DNA of 64,000 nucleotides. Origin: Solirubrobacterales bacterium. GTDB taxonomy: Bacteria; Actinomycetota; Thermoleophilia; Solirubrobacterales; Solirubrobacteraceae. The translations under genes were made by a program, and so were the position numbers. Within the stretch, counting starts at the first letter, position 1; each line of letters opens with the position of its first letter. Location: contig CANJIV010000001.1 of the NCBI GenBank assembly GCA_947474595.1, positions 62,001-126,000 on the forward strand. The letters run 5' to 3'. Below are positions 51,385-60,746 of the stretch, piece by piece. The notes under the pieces were generated by a model that saw only the letters and a program-made list of their open reading frames with translations, searched no databases and was not told the DNA's origin.

Positions 51385-52446
51385 TTGCCGCAAGTCTTGC
51401 AGACCGAATCTGAGCCAGTGGTGGACGGATCCAATCTGGCTATCGCTGTCGAGGGCGGCCACGCGGCGCCCCCCGCCGACGGACCGCCGTCGCACGCCGG
51501 GCCAACCCCTGGGGACATTCAGCCGGTCGAGATGGAGAGCCTTGACCGCTTTCTAACCGGATTGATCACGGTAGTTCCATTCCTTGCTCTGATCCTCGTT
51601 GCCCAGCAGGTTTGGGGCCAGCAACTGCACTGGAGCGACGTCATCGTCTTCGTGATTGTCTACGCAATCACCGGCCTCGGCGTAACTGTCGGCTTTCATC
51701 GGATGCTTACACACCGCAGCTTTAAGGCCTCGCCCGCAATACGCGGCATGTGGGCGGCCTTTGGATCGATGGCGATCGAAGGTCCTTGCATCTCCTGGGT
51801 AGCCGACCACCGCAAACACCACGCGTTCTCTGACCAGCCCGGCGACCCGCACAGCCCACACGTCGACCATGGCCATGGCTTTAAGGGTGCGATGGGTGGA
51901 CTATTCCACGCACACGTGGGCTGGCTCTTCCTACACACCCAGCGTGGCAACAAGGAACGCTACGCACCTGATCTGATCGCCGACCCGGTCGTCAGCTGGG
52001 TCAACCGAACCTTCTTTCTCTGGGTGACGGTCGGCCTCGCCCTACCGTTCGCCTTAGGGTGGCTCATCGGCGGAACGATCGACGCGGCGTTAACAGGCCT
52101 TCTGTGGGGCGGGCTGGTGCGGATGTTGGTGCTCCACCACGTTACCTACAGCATCAACTCACTCTGCCACTTCTTTGGTCGCAAGGAGTTCGAGACCGGC
52201 GATGAGTCGCGCAACCTCGCCTGGCTTTCAATCCTTTCGATGGGCGAGTCGTGGCACAACAGCCATCACGCCTTCCCCACCTCAGCCAAACACGGCATGC
52301 GTCGCTGGCAGATTGATATCTCGGCGATGGTGATCGGCGCGATGGAACGGGTCGGCCTAATCTGGGATGTAGTCAAAATCAGCGAGCAGCGCCAGCAGGC
52401 CAAGATCAAGGGCACGCTCCCTGTGGCTGCTAAAGCAGCTGACTAA
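51385..52446 (+). CDS. Membrane acyl-CoA (delta-9-type) desaturase
   Basis: 353 residues from a TTG; AGGAG lies six bases before it. The three histidine boxes are HRMLTH at 105-110, HRKHH at 142-146 and HNSHH at 291-295, with four membrane helices between. The order fits stearoyl-CoA desaturases such as DesA3, which use iron, oxygen and an external electron donor. The N-terminal 45 residues are Pro/Gly-rich and probably disordered. It would adjust membrane fluidity. Confidence 0.92.
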   Translation: MPQVLQTESEPVVDGSNLAIAVEGGHAAPPADGPPSHAGPTPGDIQPVEMESLDRFLTGLITVVPFLALILVAQQVWGQQLHWSDVIVFVIVYAITGLGVTVGFHRMLTHRSFKASPAIRGMWAAFGSMAIEGPCISWVADHRKHHAFSDQPGDPHSPHVDHGHGFKGAMGGLFHAHVGWLFLHTQRGNKERYAPDLIADPVVSWVNRTFFLWVTVGLALPFALGWLIGGTIDAALTGLLWGGLVRMLVLHHVTYSINSLCHFFGRKEFETGDESRNLAWLSILSMGESWHNSHHAFPTSAKHGMRRWQIDISAMVIGAMERVGLIWDVVKISEQRQQAKIKGTLPVAAKAAD

Positions 52447-52489
52447 GATCCGGCCAAGTAATTGACTTCTCCGAACTTGGAGGCCAATG

Positions 52490-53623
52490 ATGAGTGAGAT
52501 CACCCACACTGCAGTCGGGACATGGAGCGGCGGACGCTTCATGCACTTCGGCCAAGCCATTGACGACGAACGCCTTGTTGGGCTACTGCGGCCCGACGAC
52601 GGCATCCGCACCGTTTTAACTGCCGACGCATATGGCGCTGGCGACGCCGACCTGATGCTTGGCCGTGCGTTGTCGGGACTGCCTCGTGACTCCTACGCGA
52701 TCGCCGGGGCGATCGGACACGACTTCTACGAGGGCCAGCGGGCAGGGGCCAAGGGCTTCCCACGCTTTACCGATCCAAGCTTACGGGCGCCTGGCTCCTA
52801 CGCCAGCTACCTGCAGATGGCGACCGAGCGCAGTCTGGAGCGATGCGGGGTCGACCATTTTGACCTTCTCATGCTCCACAACCCTGACCATGTCGGCTAC
52901 ACCAGCGAAGAGGTTTGGGATGCCATGTCGGGGCTACGCGAGCGTGGGCTAACCAACCAGATCGGCATCGCTCCCGGCCCTGCCAACGGATTTACGCTCG
53001 ACATGATCGACTGCTTTGAGCGGTTCGGCGATCGCATCGATTGGGCGATGGTCATCCTCAACCCACTTGAGCCCTGGCCTGGCGAGCTATGTCTCGCTGC
53101 AGCACAGCGCTACGACGTCAAGCTGATCACCCGCGTGGTTGATTACGGCGGCCTCTTCCACGGCGACTTGCGGCCGGGCTCAATGCTCGCCGACGGCGAC
53201 CACCGAAGCTTTCGGCCGGATGGCTGGATTGAGCGGGGGTGCGAGAGGATCGACAAGATGGCTCCGATCGCCGACCGTCACGGACTCACCATCTTGCAGC
53301 TCGCCTGCCAGTGGAATCTGGCCCACAGCCAGGTCGCCTGCGTGGCACCAACCTTAGTTCAAGAGGCTGGCGACGATGCGATCGCGGTCGAGGCCAAGCG
53401 CGCCGACCTAGCTGGCGTCCCAGCCAAGGTTGTCCTTAGTGATGCAGAGGTCGCTGAGATCCGCGCGATCGGCGACAACAGTGGCTCGATGGCCCTCAAG
53501 GGTGGTGCGCCCGACTATGAAGGCGCCGCGCTTGCCGACCGCTGGCCGCTCACCGATCAGCTGGTAGCGGTCGCAGCGAAGTGGGGCATAGATCCTCAGC
53601 GAGATCTCGTCCAGACCATCTGA
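52490..53623 (+). CDS. Aldo/keto reductase family protein
   Basis: 377 residues from the second of two overlapping ATGs (GGAGG is six bases before 52490 and only three before 52487). The AKR barrel is seen in GVDHFDLLMLHNPDHVGYTSEEVWDAMSGLRERGLTNQIGIA and the late LACQWNLAHSQVACVAPT strand. It probably reduces aldehydes or ketones with NADPH. The usual catalytic Tyr region near residue 45-50 was not confidently identified. It converges on exonuclease III with a ten-base gap. Confidence 0.85.
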   Translation: MSEITHTAVGTWSGGRFMHFGQAIDDERLVGLLRPDDGIRTVLTADAYGAGDADLMLGRALSGLPRDSYAIAGAIGHDFYEGQRAGAKGFPRFTDPSLRAPGSYASYLQMATERSLERCGVDHFDLLMLHNPDHVGYTSEEVWDAMSGLRERGLTNQIGIAPGPANGFTLDMIDCFERFGDRIDWAMVILNPLEPWPGELCLAAAQRYDVKLITRVVDYGGLFHGDLRPGSMLADGDHRSFRPDGWIERGCERIDKMAPIADRHGLTILQLACQWNLAHSQVACVAPTLVQEAGDDAIAVEAKRADLAGVPAKVVLSDAEVAEIRAIGDNSGSMALKGGAPDYEGAALADRWPLTDQLVAVAAKWGIDPQRDLVQTI

Positions 53624-53633
53624 GGCACTGTCG

Positions 53634-54410
53634 CTAAAGCGTTAAGTCGACAACCATCGGTACGTGGTCAGAGGGCTTCTCACCCTTGCGGTAGTCGCGG
53701 AAGATCCCTACCTCAGTTGCCATCTGAGCTAGACCGGGCGACAGCAGCGCGAGGTCGATCCGCAGACCCAAGCCTCGGTGGAAGTGGCCTTGGCGGTAGT
53801 CCCACCACGTGAACATCGGCTCATCTGGATGTAGCGCTCGATAGACATCGACGGCTCCAGCGGCGAGGATCGCCTCTAGTCCTGCACGCTCTTGAGCCGA
53901 TACGTGAGTCGCGCCGACAAAGGCGCTGGGATCGTAGACGTCGCTATCGGCCGGACAGACGTTGAAATCGCCCAGCAGGGCGAATGGCGTCTTTGCTGCC
54001 ATCAACTGCTCCACCCGAGCCTCGATTGCCTCGAGGAATTGAAGCTTTTGGGCGAACGGGGGTGTACCGATCTCGCGACCGTTGGGAACGTAGACGCTTG
54101 CGACCACAGTTCCGGCCACGGTCGCCTCAATCCAGCGCGCCTCCTCGGGCGCGGACTCGCCAAGCAGCCCGACTGCACCCTGCTCCAATGCCAGATCCTC
54201 ACGCACCAGAATTGCCACGCCCGCCCACCGCCCGCCCGAGTGATCGACGGCCACATATCCAGCCTCAACGAGTACGTCGCGTGGGAATGCTTGGGGCGTG
54301 CTCTTGGTCTCTTGCAGGCACAGGACATCCGGAGCTACCTCATCAAGGAACTCAAGAACCCTTGGAAGACGAGCCTTAAGTGAGTTGACGTTCCAGGTGC
54401 ATAGCCGCAT
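53634..54410 (-). CDS. xth: Exodeoxyribonuclease III
   Basis: 258 residues from the ATG at 54410. The N-terminus MRLCTWNVNSLKARLP with LQETK (Glu34) starts the metal site. GDFNVCPADSDVYDP and the final KPSDHVPMV with the catalytic Asp-His complete it. It removes 3' blocks and cleaves abasic sites in base excision repair. The frame continues upstream into the preceding acyl-CoA dehydrogenase gene, but the family N-terminus fixes the start. It lies 13 bases after that gene. Confidence 0.93.
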   Translation of the reverse strand: MRLCTWNVNSLKARLPRVLEFLDEVAPDVLCLQETKSTPQAFPRDVLVEAGYVAVDHSGGRWAGVAILVREDLALEQGAVGLLGESAPEEARWIEATVAGTVVASVYVPNGREIGTPPFAQKLQFLEAIEARVEQLMAAKTPFALLGDFNVCPADSDVYDPSAFVGATHVSAQERAGLEAILAAGAVDVYRALHPDEPMFTWWDYRQGHFHRGLGLRIDLALLSPGLAQMATEVGIFRDYRKGEKPSDHVPMVVDLTL

Positions 54411-54423
54411 ATCCGAGGGACTC

Positions 54424-55668
54424 CTACTGAATATGCAGGCCCGAGATCGAGCGCGCAATCACTAGCCTCTGGATCTCTGAGGTCCCCTCAAAGATCGTGT
54501 AGATCTTGGCGTCTCGGTGCCAGCGTTCGACTGGATACTCCCTCGTATAGCCGTTGCCACCGAGGATCTGGATCGCTCTCTCAGTGACCCAGACGGCGAC
54601 CTCGCTGGCCTTGAGCTTGCTCATCGACCCTTCGGCATTCTCAAACTTCTGACCCGTACGCCCCATCCAAGCAGCGCGCCAGACCAACAACCGAGCGGCG
54701 TCTATCTCCATCTTCATATCGGCGAGTGTGAACGCGATCGCTTGGTTCTCGATGATCGCGCGCCCGAACTGCTCGCGGTCCTTGGCGTAGGCCAGGGCAT
54801 ATTCGTAGGCCGCGCGCGCGATACCGAGCGCCTGAGCGCCAACGGTCGGACGGGTTGCCTCGAAGGTAGCCATCGCAGCTTGGGACTTTGATTTCTTGCC
54901 TTCGCGCACTCGCGCAAGGCGCTCGTCAAGACGCTCCTTGCCACCCAAAACACAGGCTACTGGGATCCGGCAGTCGTCAAGGAAGACATCTGAGGTGTGT
55001 GAAGCACGCAGCCCGTGCTTTTTGACCTTGGTGCCCATCGTAAGACCGGGGGTGTCAGGAGGGACGATAAATCCAGCGTGCCCGCGGGATTTGAGTACAG
55101 GGTCAACCGAGGCGATAATCACGTGGACGCCAGCGATACCACCGTTGGTCGCCCAAGCCTTCTGGCCGTTGAGAACCCACTCCTTAGTGACCTCGTCGTA
55201 CTTTGCGGTAGTACGGATGTTGGATACGTCGGAGCCCGCGTTTGGCTCTGATGCACAAAAGGCCGCGACCGCAGGCTCCTCGACTGTCCCGAAACAGAGC
55301 GGAATCCACTCGCCGATCTGCTCAGGCGTTCCTTGACCAAAGATTGCTGCCACGGCCAAGCTCGTCCCCATCAGGGCCATCCCGATACCTGCATCGCCCC
55401 AGAAGAGCTCTTCGTTGACGACTGGAAGCAGGAGTCCTGTCTCGTCGGCGAAGAACTGGGCCATCCCCTCAAACCCATAAAGGCCGATTTTGGCCGCCTC
55501 TTTGATGATTGGCCACGGCGTCTCTTCGCGCTCGTCCCACTCAGAAGCGACCGGGCGAACGACATTCTCTGCAAATCCATGAACCCAGTCACGAACATCT
55601 TTCTGATCTTGGGTGAGTTCGAGCGTGAACTTGGGCTCTGCGGTTGTTTGGGCTTCGGTGGCACTCAT
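54424..55668 (-). CDS. Acyl-CoA dehydrogenase
   Basis: 414 residues. [69 protein letters not shown] and the catalytic Glu in [10 protein letters not shown] make a standard flavin acyl-CoA dehydrogenase, unlike the YDGP-type enzymes elsewhere in the window. AGGAGG lies six bases before the ATG. Chain preference is unknown. It is divergent from the ClC gene across a 126-base gap with a large palindrome. Confidence 0.9.
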   Translation of the reverse strand: MSATEAQTTAEPKFTLELTQDQKDVRDWVHGFAENVVRPVASEWDEREETPWPIIKEAAKIGLYGFEGMAQFFADETGLLLPVVNEELFWGDAGIGMALMGTSLAVAAIFGQGTPEQIGEWIPLCFGTVEEPAVAAFCASEPNAGSDVSNIRTTAKYDEVTKEWVLNGQKAWATNGGIAGVHVIIASVDPVLKSRGHAGFIVPPDTPGLTMGTKVKKHGLRASHTSDVFLDDCRIPVACVLGGKERLDERLARVREGKKSKSQAAMATFEATRPTVGAQALGIARAAYEYALAYAKDREQFGRAIIENQAIAFTLADMKMEIDAARLLVWRAAWMGRTGQKFENAEGSMSKLKASEVAVWVTERAIQILGGNGYTREYPVERWHRDAKIYTIFEGTSEIQRLVIARSISGLHIQ

Positions 55669-55745
55669 GTCAGGCCTCCTGGCGGCAGTTTCTATAGTTT
55701 GCGGTACTCATAGGGTACACGGTCAGCGGACGCGGGGCTCGCTCT

Positions 55746-55763
55746 CACTGCCGTACGGCAGTG
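55746..55763. promoter_or_regulatory. Perfect 18-bp palindrome (candidate operator)
   Basis: CACTGCCGTACGGCAGTG is fully symmetric. It ends 31 bases before the ClC start and lies 77 bases from the divergent acyl-CoA dehydrogenase start. A perfect palindrome of this size in a divergent promoter region is likely to be a regulator site. Confidence 0.55.
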
Positions 55764-55794
55764 GTCGGTCGGGCGTCGAAGGTAAAGTCTGGCG

Positions 55795-57099
55795 ATGTCC
55801 GCCACCGATACAGCAATCGACACTTCAGAGCTGCCATCCCCGCTCAAGACGATCATCCTTGCAATCCCGTTTGCTCTCTTGGGCTCGCTGATTGCAACGG
55901 CCTTTCTCTGGGCTGAAGAACATCTGATCAATCTCGTTTGGACCGACCTTCCCGATGCACTGGGGATGAACGAGCCGGCGTGGTGGCTGGTTGTGCTGCT
56001 GCCTTTAATCGGCGCCGCGATGGTCATGCTCGCTTGGCGCCTACCGGGCAAGACAAGCGTTGGGCCGCTTGAAGGGCTGCACTTCGACATCACCCCCAAG
56101 ATCTTCGGCTCTGTGATTTTGGCTGCCGCTGGAACCTTGGTCTTTGGCCTCGTACTCGGCCCCGAGGCGCCGCTACTGGCCTGCGGAACGGCTGCTGGAG
56201 CGTTCGTCTTGCGCCGCCAGCCACCGACCGTAATCAAGTTCGGAATGCTGATGACAGCGCTGGCGGCGATCGCCGCGATCTTTGGCAATCCGATCGCCGT
56301 GATGGTGCTCTTGGCCGAATTCGGTGCACTTGGGATCATTCCAGTGGCCGCACTAATGCCAGGCTTTGTAACGCTCGGAGTTGCCTACGTTGCCGAGACC
56401 GGCATTGGATCGTGGACGGGGCTGGGTAGCTCCACACTGGCAATCCCCGGTCTTCCCGAGTTCACATCACTGTCAGTGACCGATCTGCTGGTTGCGCTCG
56501 CAGTCGGACTGGTCGCAGCGCTGCTGACCCTTGTGGCGCGTAAGTTCGGCGAACGAGTTGCGGTAATGGCGCGCTCTAAGCCGTACATAGTCTTGATTGG
56601 CGTGGCGCTGCTGACCTCAGGATTGGCGATTGCCGTACGTGAGATCACGGGCGATTCGATAGGCCTCGTCCTCTTCAGCGGCCAGCAGGGCATGCCGGAG
56701 CTGCTGACCCAGACGTCTCTCGGGGCTGTGGTAGTGATCATCGCAGCGAAGATGATCGCCTATGGCGGGGCCCTGGGCGCTGGCTACCGTGGTGGTCCGA
56801 TCTTCCCAGCCGTCTTCCTCGGCGTCGGTGTCGCAGTAGCCGGTGCGCTGATCATCCCCGCGGCATCTGTCACCGGACTGATCGTCGCTGCAGTAGCCGC
56901 GGCAGTGACCGCCGCGCTACGAGCCCCGTTCACCGCAACTGTGCTCGCCCTCATGTTGGCGACTAGCGCCGGGGCGGGCGCCACTGCCTCGCTAGCAATC
57001 TTCGGCGCTGCGATCGGATTCCTGCTGAGGGTCGCGCTTGACCACTGGGAAGCCGCGCACCCCCCGTCAGCCACCGCTGCTGCCTCAGTGAGCGCCTAA
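55795..57099 (+). CDS. ClC family chloride channel/antiporter
   Basis: 434 residues, multi-helical. The ClC signature GxExP appears as GPEAP at 122-126, retaining the gating Glu but with Ala for the usual Gly. A second signature, GYRGGPIFPAVFLG, corresponds to the G-x-F-x-P chloride site. There are about ten or more hydrophobic segments and no CBS domain. It probably moves chloride, fluoride or another anion, with or without proton exchange. Confidence 0.87.
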   Translation: MSATDTAIDTSELPSPLKTIILAIPFALLGSLIATAFLWAEEHLINLVWTDLPDALGMNEPAWWLVVLLPLIGAAMVMLAWRLPGKTSVGPLEGLHFDITPKIFGSVILAAAGTLVFGLVLGPEAPLLACGTAAGAFVLRRQPPTVIKFGMLMTALAAIAAIFGNPIAVMVLLAEFGALGIIPVAALMPGFVTLGVAYVAETGIGSWTGLGSSTLAIPGLPEFTSLSVTDLLVALAVGLVAALLTLVARKFGERVAVMARSKPYIVLIGVALLTSGLAIAVREITGDSIGLVLFSGQQGMPELLTQTSLGAVVVIIAAKMIAYGGALGAGYRGGPIFPAVFLGVGVAVAGALIIPAASVTGLIVAAVAAAVTAALRAPFTATVLALMLATSAGAGATASLAIFGAAIGFLLRVALDHWEAAHPPSATAAASVSA

Positions 57100-57100
57100 A

Positions 57101-57124
57101 CCGACAGGATTTACCTACTGTCGG
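57101..57124. terminator. Hairpin between convergent ClC and sulfatase genes
   Basis: CCGACAG and CTGTCGG enclose 10 bases, directly after the ClC stop codon. A 7-bp stem without a U-tract. Confidence 0.45.
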
Positions 57125-57160
57125 CCTTGGGGCTCTGACAGCAGGCAGATAAGAGCTCGC

Positions 57161-58882
57161 CTACAGGGGTAGCGCAGGCAACGTCGGCGTTAACGTCGCT
57201 GTCCGCTGGCACTCATCCCACAGAAGCGAGTGCAGCCGCACGCGCTCGCGTTCGACCTCGGAGTTTCTGCCGCGGCCCGTCTTGTAGTCGACGAGATTTA
57301 GGGCCTCGTTGGGGTCGGCAACTAGGTCGTAGCACTCATACTCAGCAGCGGCATTACCGGTCGGATCGAGGTAGACGGCATACTTCCACCGCCGGTCGCG
57401 CACGCAGCGGATGCGATTGGGTTGGCCGGGGGCCTCTTGACGTGCCGTCCCCGCCTGATGGTCATCGTAGGTAAAGAGAATGTGATCGCGGACCGCTACC
57501 GGACCCAAGACAGCTTCGCTGCCACCGCCCAGCGCACCAAAATTCACCCCGGACTCGGCCAGAGCGCTGCCATCACAGTCGGCAAGACTAGCCAGCAGTG
57601 GCGTGAGGTCTTGGCCATCAAAGCCGGCTTGGCTCGCATCCCCAACCCCAGCTCCGGCAATCCCAAGTAACGTCGGCACCAGATCAACTAGCGACACGAG
57701 CGCGTCGCTAGATCCGCCGTTAGGAAATAGCAGTGGATTGGAGATGATTAACGGAACACGGATTGACTCTTCGTAGGCGTTAAACATCTTCTGGCGCAGG
57801 CCGCCGTGTGAAAGCCCCATCTCGCCGTGATCAGAAAAACGCGCGATTACGGTTCGGCTACGTAACGATGACGGCTCATCAACGTCGCCCAGCGCATCGA
57901 TAACACGTCCGACGTGACGGTCCACCACACGGTGTAGATGGGCATAAAAGTTGACGTAGTCGTGTTGTGCGCGGCGGTTTTTGAGCGCGCCGATGTAAGC
58001 GATCTGGCCCAGTGCCATCAGGGAGTGCACCGTCGGCTTATCTCTGAGGTCTTCGTCGATCGTGGCCGGCAATCCAACATCTAAGTCCCCAAATTGCGCA
58101 GCGCTATAGCCACCGTCGGTATAAGAGTTCGGATAACCGAGCACGTCGTGTGGGTTGATCAGCGAGACGATTAGGCAGAAAGGTTCGGGTAGGTTGGCCT
58201 GGCCCAGCCAGCGCTGTGCCTGCCGCGTGTAATCCTCGTCCCAGCCCTCCTGAGTCGTTCCCGCATTGCCTCCGCCAAACTCATCCGGGCTGACATGCCC
58301 GCCGGCATCAGGCGGCTCCCACTCGGCGAAACCAAAATCGCGTTCGATCCGCTGGGAGTCCGCCTCACTCCAACCCCCTTCGCTAACCGGCTTAGTCAGG
58401 TGCCATTTCCCCTTCAATACGACTTCATAGCCGCGCTCACGCAGAACTGTTGCCAGAGTCTGCACTCCCACCGGCAACTCTGGCTCGCTACCACTCCTGG
58501 GACCGCGGCGCAGTCCCGCCTCAAAGAACGTGCGCAGGGCTCGCCAACGCGGGACCTTGCCAGCCATGAGCATGGCTAAAAGCGCGCGTACAACGTCAGC
58601 GAAGTTGCGTGGATCAGGCCACAGATCGCCCTCCGTGAGAGTCAAAGTGACGCCGTGGCGTGACGGATAGCAGCCAGTTAGGAAAGAGGCGCGGCTTGGC
58701 GAGCACATTGCAGTGGCTGTAAAGGCGTGCGTGAACTGCACCCCAGTGCGCCGCAGCTCAGCATCTGCCGGAGCTAGTGCGTCGAGCCACTGAGGATCGG
58801 TCGGCCACTGTTGGGGATGGCGCTGTTGATCGGTGACGATCAACAGCAGATTGGGAGGAAGGGTCTTACCTGTTGTCTGCAA
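57161..58882 (-). CDS. Sulfatase (formylglycine type)
   Basis: 573 residues from a TTG at 58882. The frame is open to 58972, but that would overlap the upstream thioesterase by 74 bases; a GAGAGGTGG element fits the TTG. The N-terminal NLLLIVTDQQR supplies metal-binding Asp residues. CSPSRASFLTG, with Cys about 60, is the C-x-P-S-R signature for conversion to formylglycine, and FSDHGEMG is also present. It hydrolyses a sulfate or related ester. No signal peptide is visible. A formylglycine-generating enzyme must be encoded elsewhere. Confidence 0.88.
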   Translation of the reverse strand: MQTTGKTLPPNLLLIVTDQQRHPQQWPTDPQWLDALAPADAELRRTGVQFTHAFTATAMCSPSRASFLTGCYPSRHGVTLTLTEGDLWPDPRNFADVVRALLAMLMAGKVPRWRALRTFFEAGLRRGPRSGSEPELPVGVQTLATVLRERGYEVVLKGKWHLTKPVSEGGWSEADSQRIERDFGFAEWEPPDAGGHVSPDEFGGGNAGTTQEGWDEDYTRQAQRWLGQANLPEPFCLIVSLINPHDVLGYPNSYTDGGYSAAQFGDLDVGLPATIDEDLRDKPTVHSLMALGQIAYIGALKNRRAQHDYVNFYAHLHRVVDRHVGRVIDALGDVDEPSSLRSRTVIARFSDHGEMGLSHGGLRQKMFNAYEESIRVPLIISNPLLFPNGGSSDALVSLVDLVPTLLGIAGAGVGDASQAGFDGQDLTPLLASLADCDGSALAESGVNFGALGGGSEAVLGPVAVRDHILFTYDDHQAGTARQEAPGQPNRIRCVRDRRWKYAVYLDPTGNAAAEYECYDLVADPNEALNLVDYKTGRGRNSEVERERVRLHSLLWDECQRTATLTPTLPALPL

Positions 58883-58898
58883 GATCGGCGACCACCTC

Positions 58899-59633
58899 TC
58901 AAGCTCCCTGCCGAACCACGATCGACGCGTGGGGGTCGCCGTCGCGGCTACTAACCCAGAGATGGTCGCCACGGTGGCAAAACTGAGCCTCGCCGGCCCG
59001 TGCCGGTGAGCGAAATTCGATCTCAGCGTCGAGAGCAGTCGGCTTCTGACCGATTAAACGCTCCTCGGCTAGGCACCAGTAGGCAGCGTTGTTGACGTGA
59101 TTGGCGAGGTCAAGATCAGCTGCGCGGAAGTGCCAAGGCTCAAACGCTAGACCGCTTGGTGCGAGAGGGTGGTACAGCCGCGCTCGTACCTTACGGCCGC
59201 CAGAGGCGGTGACGTAGTCCTCAAGTTCACCTGGACCGAAGGGAGCCGGACGCAGAGAGTCGCGGTCTAAGTGAACCCACAAGGCCACCGTCTCTACAGA
59301 TCCAGTTTCGCCTACTAGCGACGTCCGCCGCTCGGCCCACATCCGCCCCATTCCACTGCAGAAAGTCTGCAATCTAACGGTCTCGCCGAACTGCGGAAAG
59401 CGGCTCACGCAGATCCGCATCCGCCGCACGACCCAAACTGCCGTCTCCTTAAAGCCGGCGTCCTCTACATCCCCATAGGCCACATCTTGGATCCACCGTC
59501 CGAGCGCATCAAGACGGACCCTCCCGTTGGGCGCCGTGTCACCTAGGCTGGCACGAAAGCTCTGCTCAAATACGCGCCCTCCCTGACGCGGCGGCAGTAG
59601 CTCTGTGAAGGTGAGTGGCTGGTCTGGTGTCAT
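58899..59633 (-). CDS. Acyl-ACP thioesterase (FatA/FatB-like)
   Basis: 244 residues with a double hot-dog fold: FRASLGDTAPNGRVRLDALGRWIQDVAYGD, WVVRRMRICVSRFPQFGE, TFCSGMGRMWAERR and, in the second half, DLDLANHVNNAAYW. It would release free fatty acids from acyl-ACP. The conserved Asn-His region is intact. It lies 16 bases upstream of the sulfatase start and both may share a transcript. Free fatty acids could feed the lipid-modifying genes of this region. Confidence 0.86.
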   Translation of the reverse strand: MTPDQPLTFTELLPPRQGGRVFEQSFRASLGDTAPNGRVRLDALGRWIQDVAYGDVEDAGFKETAVWVVRRMRICVSRFPQFGETVRLQTFCSGMGRMWAERRTSLVGETGSVETVALWVHLDRDSLRPAPFGPGELEDYVTASGGRKVRARLYHPLAPSGLAFEPWHFRAADLDLANHVNNAAYWCLAEERLIGQKPTALDAEIEFRSPARAGEAQFCHRGDHLWVSSRDGDPHASIVVRQGA

Positions 59634-59720
59634 TGAGCGTTAGGTGCTGCCCTAGGAAGAGGGAAGCCAAGTCTGACTGATTAGCGCTTGCCTAAGCTCA
59701 CAGCGGCCGCATTGGGGGGC

Positions 59721-60746
59721 CTAGAACATCTGGTTTTGGCCGTCAAAGACATCGCTGACCGACTCGTCGGTGAAGATGCGGCGGATCGAATCAGTTAGAA
59801 GCCTCGCGCATGAGACAACGTGAACCTTTTCCGGCGCACCAGCGCGCAGCGGGATCGTGTCGGTAACAACAATCTGCTCAAACGGTGAAGCGTTGAGATT
59901 TTCGTAGGCGTCGCCGCTTAGGACGGCGTGCGTGGCAGCGGCAAAGACACGCGTTGCGCCCTCTTGCATCACGGCCTCTCCAGCTGCTCTCAGAGTTCCC
60001 GCTGTATCGATCATGTCATCGACGATAATCGCCGTCTTGCCGACAACGTCACCGATCACGTACCCGATCTCGGCGACCTGATGCTGTGGGCGCTCTTTGT
60101 CAAGAATCGCAAGGTCGGCTCCCATTAGATCGGCAAACTTCTTGTTGAGTTTCACTCGCCCGGCGTCGGGAGCCACGACAACCAGATCACCCTCGATCCC
60201 GAGCTCAACAAAATATTTAGTGAGCATCATCATCGCGGTCATGTGATCAACTGGAATCTGGAAAAAACCTTGAACTTGGCCAGCGTGTAGATCCATCGTC
60301 AACACGCGATCAGTGCCCGCTGCTTCAAGCATCCGCGCCACCATCCGCGCAGAGATCGGCTCGCGCGGCGCGCTCTTCTTATCCTGCCTTGAGTATCCAT
60401 ACCAAGGAGTCACTGCTATCACGCGGTGAGCGCTAGCACCGACCGCCGCGTCGACCATCAGAAGTAGCTCGATCAACGCATCATTCGAGCTGATCCCGGT
60501 TGCGGGATTGGCGCACATTGGCTGGATCAAGAAGACGTCTGCGCCCCGAATTGACTCATCGAGTCGGCAGTAGACCTCCCCGTTTGAAAATGTCTTTAGC
60601 GTTATCGGCCCCAAGTCGACGCCCAGCTGACGACTGATCTCTTGCGCAAGCATTGGATTTGAGCGTCCGGCAAACAGCATCAGTCGCTTGTCGTGTTTGA
60701 GATTGAGGCTAGTCGCGGACAGGGAGCTGGTGGCCATTGTCGTCAC
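59721..60746 (-). CDS. prs: Ribose-phosphate pyrophosphokinase (PRPP synthetase)
   Basis: 341 residues. The canonical class I elements are all present: FSNGEVYCRLDESIRGADVFLIQ, YGYSRQDKKSAPREPISA, the TMDLHAGQVQGFF segment and the PRPP loop VDDMIDTAGT. It makes PRPP from ribose 5-phosphate and ATP. The first 20 residues are an extension not found in all homologues. Its start overlaps the HAD phosphatase stop by ATGA, so the two are coupled. The nicotinamide phosphoribosyltransferase that uses PRPP is the next gene upstream of that pair. Confidence 0.93.
   Translation of the reverse strand: MTTMATSSLSATSLNLKHDKRLMLFAGRSNPMLAQEISRQLGVDLGPITLKTFSNGEVYCRLDESIRGADVFLIQPMCANPATGISSNDALIELLLMVDAAVGASAHRVIAVTPWYGYSRQDKKSAPREPISARMVARMLEAAGTDRVLTMDLHAGQVQGFFQIPVDHMTAMMMLTKYFVELGIEGDLVVVAPDAGRVKLNKKFADLMGADLAILDKERPQHQVAEIGYVIGDVVGKTAIIVDDMIDTAGTLRAAGEAVMQEGATRVFAAATHAVLSGDAYENLNASPFEQIVVTDTIPLRAGAPEKVHVVSCARLLTDSIRRIFTDESVSDVFDGQNQMF

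Noticed and set aside
58883-58972. Longer sulfatase start
   Set aside because: It would overlap the thioesterase coding end in another frame and the added 30 residues look like out-of-frame translation.
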